A DNA stretch of 16,923 bases from CAVALG01 sp963589585 (GTDB lineage: Bacteria > Bacillota > Clostridia > Oscillospirales > Acutalibacteraceae). Of this stretch, positions 13,005-16,923 are shown piece by piece; within the stretch, counting starts at the first letter, position 1; every line of letters begins with the position of its first letter. Both the position numbers and the translations under genes were made by a program. The stretch is from the NCBI GenBank assembly GCA_963589585.1, contig CAVALG010000049.1:1-16923 (forward strand), given 5' to 3'. Below the pieces are notes generated by a model. It was not told the origin of the DNA. It was given only the letters and a program-made list of their open reading frames with translations, and searched no databases.

Positions 13005-14867
13005 TCAGACATCCATTATTACAGGCAGTATCATAGGGCTGCGCTTGGTTTGTGAATAAAGAAATTTTGAAATATCGTCGCGAACTTTTGATTTAATTGC
13101 GTTACGGTCGCGAATATTGGAAATATAACACTGTTCAAGTGCGTCACAGGCGACATTCCTTGCCTCGGCAAGCAGTTCTTCGGATTCGCGGACATACACA
13201 AATCCGCGTGAAATAACATCGGGACCCGAAACGACTTCGCCCGTTACACGATCCATAGATATCACGACAACGAAAATACCATCCTCTGCGAGATGTTTAC
13301 GGTCGCGCAATACAACACTTCCGACATCACCGACGCCCAAACCGTCAACCATTACTCGGCCTGCTGTAACACCGTCAACAATTTTCATTGAATTTTTGTT
13401 TAACTCAATAACATTGCCGATATCGGCAATAAGGATATTGTTATGGTCTATACCCATAGTTTCGGCAAGGAAAGCGTGCTTTTTAAGGTGCTTTTGCTCG
13501 CCGTGCGCCGGAATAAAGAATTTCGGTTTTACAAGGCTTAACATAAGTTTAAGTTCTTCCTGGCATGCGTGGCCCGAAACATGGACATCATACATTCTTT
13601 CATAAACCACTTCGGCGCCGAGTTTTATAAGTTCGTTTATAACGCGGCTTACCGTTTTTTCATTACCGGGAATAGGTGTTGCCGAAATAATTATCATATC
13701 GTGGGGGCTTATGCGGACCTTGCGGTGGTCGCTGAACGCCATACGGTGCAGCGCTGACATAGGCTCGCCCTGTGAACCGGTTGTGACGATTACAAGCTGC
13801 TCGGGCAGGTAGTTATTTATTAAATCTATGCTTATTATAACACCGTCCGGTATTTTCATATATCCGAGTTCGCGCGCAACCTCGACTGCCTTTTCCATAC
13901 TTCTGCCCGATATGGCGACCTTCCTGCCACACTTAACGGCTTCGTCGATTATCTGCTGTACGCGGTGGATATTTGATGAAAAAGTAGCGACTATTATTCG
14001 CTTACCGTCGGCGTTTGCAAAAAGTCTTGAAAAAGATGTTCCCACAACTTTTTCGGACATAGTGTAACCGGGGCGCTCAGCATTTGTTGAATCCGAAAGC
14101 ATAGCAAGCACGCCCTGTTTTCCGAGTTCGGCAAACCGCGCAAGGTCAATTACATCACCGTCAATCGGTGTAGTGTCAATTTTAAAATCGCCTGTTTGAA
14201 CAACGGTTCCGGCAGGGCATTTTATTGCAAGACCGACCGCATCGGGGATAGAATGGTTGACATGTATAAGTTCAACCGAAAAACAGCCGAGTTTTACAAC
14301 ATCGCCCGGTACGACCTTATTAAGTTTTGCACTGCCTAAAAGTTTATGTTCTTCCAGTTTGCCCTCAATAAGCCCAATAGTAAGCGGCGTGCCGTAAACG
14401 GGAATGTTGATTTGCTTTAAAAGGTAAGGTATTGCACCAATATGGTCCTCGTGACCGTGCGTTACAACCAGCCCTCTTATTTTATCCGCATTTTTTATAA
14501 GGTAGGTAAAATCGGGAATAACGATATCTATTCCCGGCATCTCCTCATCGGGGAATGCCATTCCGCAATCGACCAAAAACATATCGTCCCCACATTCATA
14601 CAGTGTGATGTTTTTGCCGATTTCGTTAAGTCCGCCAAGCGGCACTATCCTAAGCGGTACTTGCGGACTGCTTTGGCGACGTGTTTTTTTAGCTGCGGTT
14701 TTAGGCGTATTCCTAGCCGTATTTTTAGCAGTCTTTTTTGTCGCACCCTGCGTATTGGCAGCGCCTGCCGAACCATCCGCCTTGTTGCGGTAGCGGCGCT
14801 GTTTTGCAGCGCCGGCAGATGCCTTTTTGCCTGCCGCCTCACTCCTATTAATTTGTTGATTTGCCAT
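13005..14867 (-). CDS. rnjA: Ribonuclease J
   Basis: A 620-residue beta-CASP metallo-beta-lactamase nuclease acting in mRNA decay and RNA maturation as 5'-3' exonuclease and endonuclease. The core begins with RIVPLGGLNEIGKN (73-86). The zinc motif HGHEDH is at 137-142, with further ligands in LIHVNHSIPD and TGDFKID. The beta-CASP part contains SGRSMEKA and TTGSQGEPMSAL, and PAHGEQKHL is near residue 457. About 70 N-terminal residues are an extra Lys/Arg/Ala/Thr-rich low-complexity segment; Bacillus J1 (about 555) lacks it, but such tails are known in other lineages. CGGAGG lies ten bases before ATG 14867. It heads the seven-gene minus-strand run; rnjA next to gdpP is an addition to the Bacillus order. 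Confidence 0.95.
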   Translation of the reverse strand: MANQQINRSEAAGKKASAGAAKQRRYRNKADGSAGAANTQGATKKTAKNTARNTPKTAAKKTRRQSSPQVPLRIVPLGGLNEIGKNITLYECGDDMFLVDCGMAFPDEEMPGIDIVIPDFTYLIKNADKIRGLVVTHGHEDHIGAIPYLLKQINIPVYGTPLTIGLIEGKLEEHKLLGSAKLNKVVPGDVVKLGCFSVELIHVNHSIPDAVGLAIKCPAGTVVQTGDFKIDTTPIDGDVIDLARFAELGKQGVLAMLSDSTNAERPGYTMSEKVVGTSFSRLFANADGKRIIVATFSSNIHRVQQIIDEAVKCGRKVAISGRSMEKAVEVARELGYMKIPDGVIISIDLINNYLPEQLVIVTTGSQGEPMSALHRMAFSDHRKVRISPHDMIIISATPIPGNEKTVSRVINELIKLGAEVVYERMYDVHVSGHACQEELKLMLSLVKPKFFIPAHGEQKHLKKHAFLAETMGIDHNNILIADIGNVIELNKNSMKIVDGVTAGRVMVDGLGVGDVGSVVLRDRKHLAEDGIFVVVISMDRVTGEVVSGPDVISRGFVYVRESEELLAEARNVACDALEQCYISNIRDRNAIKSKVRDDISKFLYSQTKRSPMILPVIMDV

Positions 14868-14905
14868 AAAATTGGATACCTCCGTAAATATATATATAAT
14901 TTATA

Positions 14906-14922
14906 CAGCCGCCTCCCGACTG
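14906..14922 (-). other. Short hairpin in the rnjA leader with GGAGG in its loop
   Basis: On the minus strand CAGTCG (14922-14917) pairs with CGGCTG (14911-14906), one pair being G-U, around the 5-base loop GGAGG. It lies about 30 bases before the real rnjA ribosome binding site. Function unknown; it may affect stability of the leader of this nuclease mRNA. Confidence 0.35.
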
Positions 14923-14926
14923 TTTA

Positions 14927-14954
14927 TTTATATGTTTTTATGCATATCTGTTAA
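14927..14954 (-). promoter_or_regulatory. Probable rnjA promoter
   Basis: On the minus strand TTAACA (14954-14949), a 16-base spacer and TATAAA (14932-14927), each one base off consensus. It would give a leader of about 55 bases before ATG 14867. The nearby AT-rich run at 14890-14905 offers other weak -10 boxes, so the choice is tentative. Confidence 0.45.
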
Positions 14955-15075
14955 GATTATGAATGTAATCAAAATGCAAAAAATGCTCCATATTAAAAAT
15001 TATACTATAATATTGTACCTAAATTTGCGCGATATGTCAAGCAAAAAGGAAGTTTAACGCCTTAATATGGACAAA

Positions 15076-15151
15076 AAACAGAGCATACAAACCAATAGTT
15101 ACAATATATAACATTAATATTGTACAAACAGTTTAAAAATATGCTCTGTTT
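15076..15151 (-). terminator. Long-loop terminator of the parA-deacetylase operon
   Basis: A perfect 12-pair stem, AAACAGAGCATA (15076-15087) with TATGCTCTGTTT (15140-15151), encloses 52 bases. Inside it a second stem of 7 pairs (15101-15107 with 15117-15123) forms. Read leftward, the stem starts 25 bases past the deacetylase stop codon and ends in a run of U (complement of the A-run from 15073). The long loop is unusual for a rho-independent terminator, but direction and U-tract fit one. Confidence 0.55.
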
Positions 15152-15176
15152 AATAATATCAGATTAAATTTTACTT

Positions 15177-15845
15177 TTAATTTAACTCGCAATAAGCCTC
15201 GTAATTTGTTAAGAACATAACATCGCGGCAGTTTGAAAGTTTTTTAAACAGGTTCTCAATAACCTGCCAATTGCCGTTACGCTCGAACTCAAAGGTATGA
15301 CCCCACACATAAAAAAGTTTATCGCCGCTGCCGTTATAATTGATAAATTTATCGGTCAATTCGGGCAAATTCGGGTCATCGTGATGGCATGTTGGGTTAA
15401 GCAGAAGCCAATTTTGCGGAACATCAAAACTATGGGTTGATTTAATCGTACGCGCATACACTATGCCTTGATCCGCAAGGATTTTGCAGCACTCATCATC
15501 ATATGTACCGAACGGGTAGGCAAAGCCTTTCGGACGTTTTCCTATCATCTTTTCTATGTTTTCGATATCTTTTGCGATTTCATCAAACTTCTTTTCGGCA
15601 CCGAGCGCCGTTAAATCGGGGTGGGTAAGCGTATGTGAAGCGACCTCACAAAAGTCGTTGTCATACGCCTTTGCCAAATCCTTAAAAAGCAGCCTATCGT
15701 CCCACACGGGAACGCCGTTTTGGTCATAAACGCCCGTATTTATATTAAATGTTCCTCTTATCCCGTACTTTTTCATAAGTTCAATCAATTTTAAATCGGA
15801 CTTTACGGAATCATCATAACTTACGGTAAATATTTTTTTGCCCAT
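15177..15845 (-). CDS. Polysaccharide deacetylase (NodB)-family protein, cytoplasmic
   Basis: A 222-residue protein of the carbohydrate esterase 4 / NodB-homology fold. Motif 1 is SYDDS with Asp11/Asp12 (usually TFDDG). Motif 2 is SHTLTHP with metal-binding His71 and His75. Motif 3 is FAYPFGTYDD (108-117). A late His in WGHTFEF (181-187) fits motif 5. The metal set Asp-His-His is intact, so the protein may deacetylate an N-acetylated sugar or act on a related amide. There is no signal peptide or TM helix, unlike cell-wall deacetylases, so the substrate is probably intracellular. GAAGGTG seven bases before ATG 15845 sets the start; the in-frame GTG at 15854 is part of that site. It is third in an operon behind parA and the H1-like gene, 31 bases after the latter. 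Confidence 0.85.
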   Translation of the reverse strand: MGKKIFTVSYDDSVKSDLKLIELMKKYGIRGTFNINTGVYDQNGVPVWDDRLLFKDLAKAYDNDFCEVASHTLTHPDLTALGAEKKFDEIAKDIENIEKMIGKRPKGFAYPFGTYDDECCKILADQGIVYARTIKSTHSFDVPQNWLLLNPTCHHDDPNLPELTDKFINYNGSGDKLFYVWGHTFEFERNGNWQVIENLFKKLSNCRDVMFLTNYEAYCELN

Positions 15846-15876
15846 AAAATTCACCTTCAGAAAACTTGTGAGCGGT

Positions 15877-16158
15877 TTACAGTAAATAGTACGGCATATC
15901 TGCGCCCAAAGCTACCTTGTTTGACTTTTTATTTGCCGCTGCCGACGGCTTTTTAGCCGCGGTTTGTTTTTTGGATGTTGTTGTTTTTGCCTTGCCGTCT
16001 GCGGTTTTTGATTTGGCAGCCGATGGTTTTTTAGCAGCTTTACCTGCCGGTTTTTTAGCCTTTCCCTCAGTTTTCGGTGCTGCGGCTTTTTCGATGGTTT
16101 TGGGTTCTTCTACCGCTGTTTTGGCGGCTCTTGACAAACTGTTTTTACCTACTGACAT
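15877..16158 (-). CDS. Histone-H1-like Lys/Ala-rich small protein next to parA
   Basis: A 93-residue, strongly basic low-complexity protein with 22 Lys and 21 Ala. The repeat AAKKPSAA occurs at 41-48 and 67-74. This composition resembles bacterial histone-H1-like proteins and the C-terminal tail of H1, which bind DNA or other polyanions without base specificity. The last 12 residues differ: VALGADMPYYLL (82-93) is a hydrophobic, non-repetitive end that could be a docking peptide. The start ATG 16158 lies inside the end of parA, with AAGGAGG ten bases upstream encoding Lys-Glu-Val of ParA, so the two proteins are probably made together. Its position matches that of a ParB or other ParA partner, but no ParB domain is present. 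Function is inferred, not known. Confidence 0.75.
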   Translation of the reverse strand: MSVGKNSLSRAAKTAVEEPKTIEKAAAPKTEGKAKKPAGKAAKKPSAAKSKTADGKAKTTTSKKQTAAKKPSAAANKKSNKVALGADMPYYLL

Positions 16159-16923
16159 TTTTAATTACCTCCTTAGCAAGTTGAGCATATTCCTGTGCCG
16201 CGCGGCTTGAAGCCTTATAAGCCGAAACCGGACGGCTGTTATCCTGCGCCCATTCCACCGCGCTGTCGGTTCTTATAACGGTATCAAAAACCGTTATATC
16301 TTCAAGTTCCGACAGGGTTTCAAGGGTTTGTTTTAAATAATTCTTTCTGGCATCCGCCTTTGTTATAACTATGCCGAGTAAGGAAAGCGACGGTGCGATT
16401 TCCTTTATACGGTCAACAAATTCAAACATATTTGCAAGCCCGAAAAGCCCCCAGGGGCTTGCCTCAACAGGGATTATCAATTTATCGGAAGCGCACATTA
16501 TATTCATAACCCAGCCGCCCAAGGTAGGCGGCGAATCTATTAAAATATAATCGTATTTACCCGATTCCTTGATATTTTTTAAGCACTTTTTAAGTATAAA
16601 TTCACGCTGCCATTTTGTAAAAAGGTCATATTCGACCGAACTCATAAGGGTGGAGGACGGTATAAGGTCAAGATTTTCATAAGGTGTAGTAACAATATAG
16701 TCCGACAAATCTTTTTCATCTTTTATAGCGGTATAAAGATTTTTTCCGCCTGCCGCCATAGCAAGCACATCATCTTCACCGAAAAGCGAAAGCGAGAGGT
16801 TTAACTGCATATCGCCGTCAATAAGCAACACCTTTTTACCAAGGCGTGACAACTCATACCCGACATTGCTGCAGGTTGTTGATTTACCGCTGCCGCCTTT
16901 ATTGTTTGCAAAGGCTATTACTA
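16145..16923 (-). CDS. ParA/Soj-family ATPase, N-terminus cut by the window edge
   Basis: 258 residues are visible; only the first few seem to be missing. The frame continues past any internal start to the window end, beginning VIAFANNKGGSGKSTT, which holds the deviant Walker A KGGSGKST with the two lysines of the ParA/MinD group. Walker A' is LLIDGDMQ (Met where ParA usually has Pro), Walker B is ILIDSPP (126-132), and VEASPWGLFGL is the typical P-loop-distal block. Family members form ATP-dependent dimers on DNA and position chromosomes, plasmids or protein cargo. A TTG at 16852 is not the true start, because it would remove Walker A. The gene overlaps the H1-like gene by 14 bases. No ParB is in view, so whether this is chromosomal Soj or an orphan cargo-positioning ParA is open. 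Confidence 0.92.
   Translation of the reverse strand, partial: VIAFANNKGGSGKSTTCSNVGYELSRLGKKVLLIDGDMQLNLSLSLFGEDDVLAMAAGGKNLYTAIKDEKDLSDYIVTTPYENLDLIPSSTLMSSVEYDLFTKWQREFILKKCLKNIKESGKYDYILIDSPPTLGGWVMNIMCASDKLIIPVEASPWGLFGLANMFEFVDRIKEIAPSLSLLGIVITKADARKNYLKQTLETLSELEDITVFDTVIRTDSAVEWAQDNSRPVSAYKASSRAAQEYAQLAKEVIKNVSR

Larger units (their letters stand above)
14868..15176. other. 309-base intergenic stretch between rnjA and the deacetylase gene
   Basis: This AT-rich stretch holds the rnjA leader and probable promoter (14868-14954), a short hairpin, about 120 bases with no open reading frame or clear signal (14955-15075), and the long-loop terminator of the deacetylase operon (15076-15151). 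No RNA gene was recognised. Confidence 0.7.

Noticed and set aside
14442..14954. 170-residue plus-strand open frame opposite the rnjA 5' end
   Set aside because: It mirrors the low-complexity basic tail of RNase J and its leader; composition is Cys/Arg/Phe-rich in the way expected for the antisense of Lys/Ala codons.
15076..15151. Miniature transposable element (MITE) with terminal inverted repeats
   Set aside because: No flanking target-site duplication and no second copy in the window; the U-tract and position after the deacetylase gene favour a terminator.
15877..16158. ParB protein downstream of parA
   Set aside because: No ParB N-terminal box, helix-turn-helix or dimerisation domain can be seen in the 93 residues, and no parS-like 16-bp palindrome was noticed.
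15917..16210. 97-residue plus-strand hydrophobic open frame opposite the H1-like gene
   Set aside because: The apparent Ala/Phe/Leu-rich membrane protein is the antisense reading of Lys/Ala codons; the minus-strand gene has a strong ribosome binding site and operon context.

Overview
The window looks like chromosomal DNA of a low-GC Gram-positive bacterium, most likely an anaerobic Clostridia member of the Ruminococcaceae/Oscillospiraceae type. This is inferred from AT-rich intergenic DNA, strong AGGAGG-type ribosome binding sites, sigma-A-like promoters, RNase J, a GdpP-type phosphodiesterase, and the gene orders gdpP-rplI-dnaB and tilS-hpt-ftsH. No tRNA, rRNA, CRISPR array or transposase was seen.

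Left part (1-3270). The first 270 bases hold what may be the start of a leftward gene cut by the window edge, and the terminator of a small alpha/beta hydrolase (273-878, minus). A divergent promoter region (about 930-1057) follows, with two near-consensus promoters back to back. The rightward one carries a perfect 8-bp inverted repeat just after its -10 box, a good operator candidate. It drives a three-gene plus-strand operon: flavodoxin-fold oxidoreductase, LCMT-family methyltransferase and GNAT acetyltransferase, closed by a strong two-way terminator shared with uppP.

Middle (3277-5300). uppP (undecaprenyl-diphosphate phosphatase, minus) diverges from a gene for a 294-residue protein with 24 cysteines and no signal peptide (plus). 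An 84-base element bounded by a long inverted repeat lies in front of that gene. A GC-rich hairpin separates it from ftsH.

Core run (5323-14867, all minus, transcribed right to left): rnjA, gdpP, rplI, dnaB, tilS, hpt, ftsH. Spacing is tight, including a 4-base dnaB/tilS overlap and a 2-base tilS/hpt gap. The run joins RNA decay, c-di-AMP turnover, a ribosomal protein, the replicative helicase, tRNA-Ile modification, purine salvage and membrane proteolysis. Hairpins sit before gdpP and between rplI and dnaB.

Right part (15076-16923, minus): a ParA-type ATPase cut by the window edge, a 93-residue histone-H1-like Lys/Ala-rich protein whose start overlaps the parA end, and a polysaccharide-deacetylase-like protein without a signal peptide. 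A long-loop terminator follows. No ParB is visible. This trio and the cysteine-rich protein with its leader are the least explained parts of the window; the rest is well-known housekeeping.
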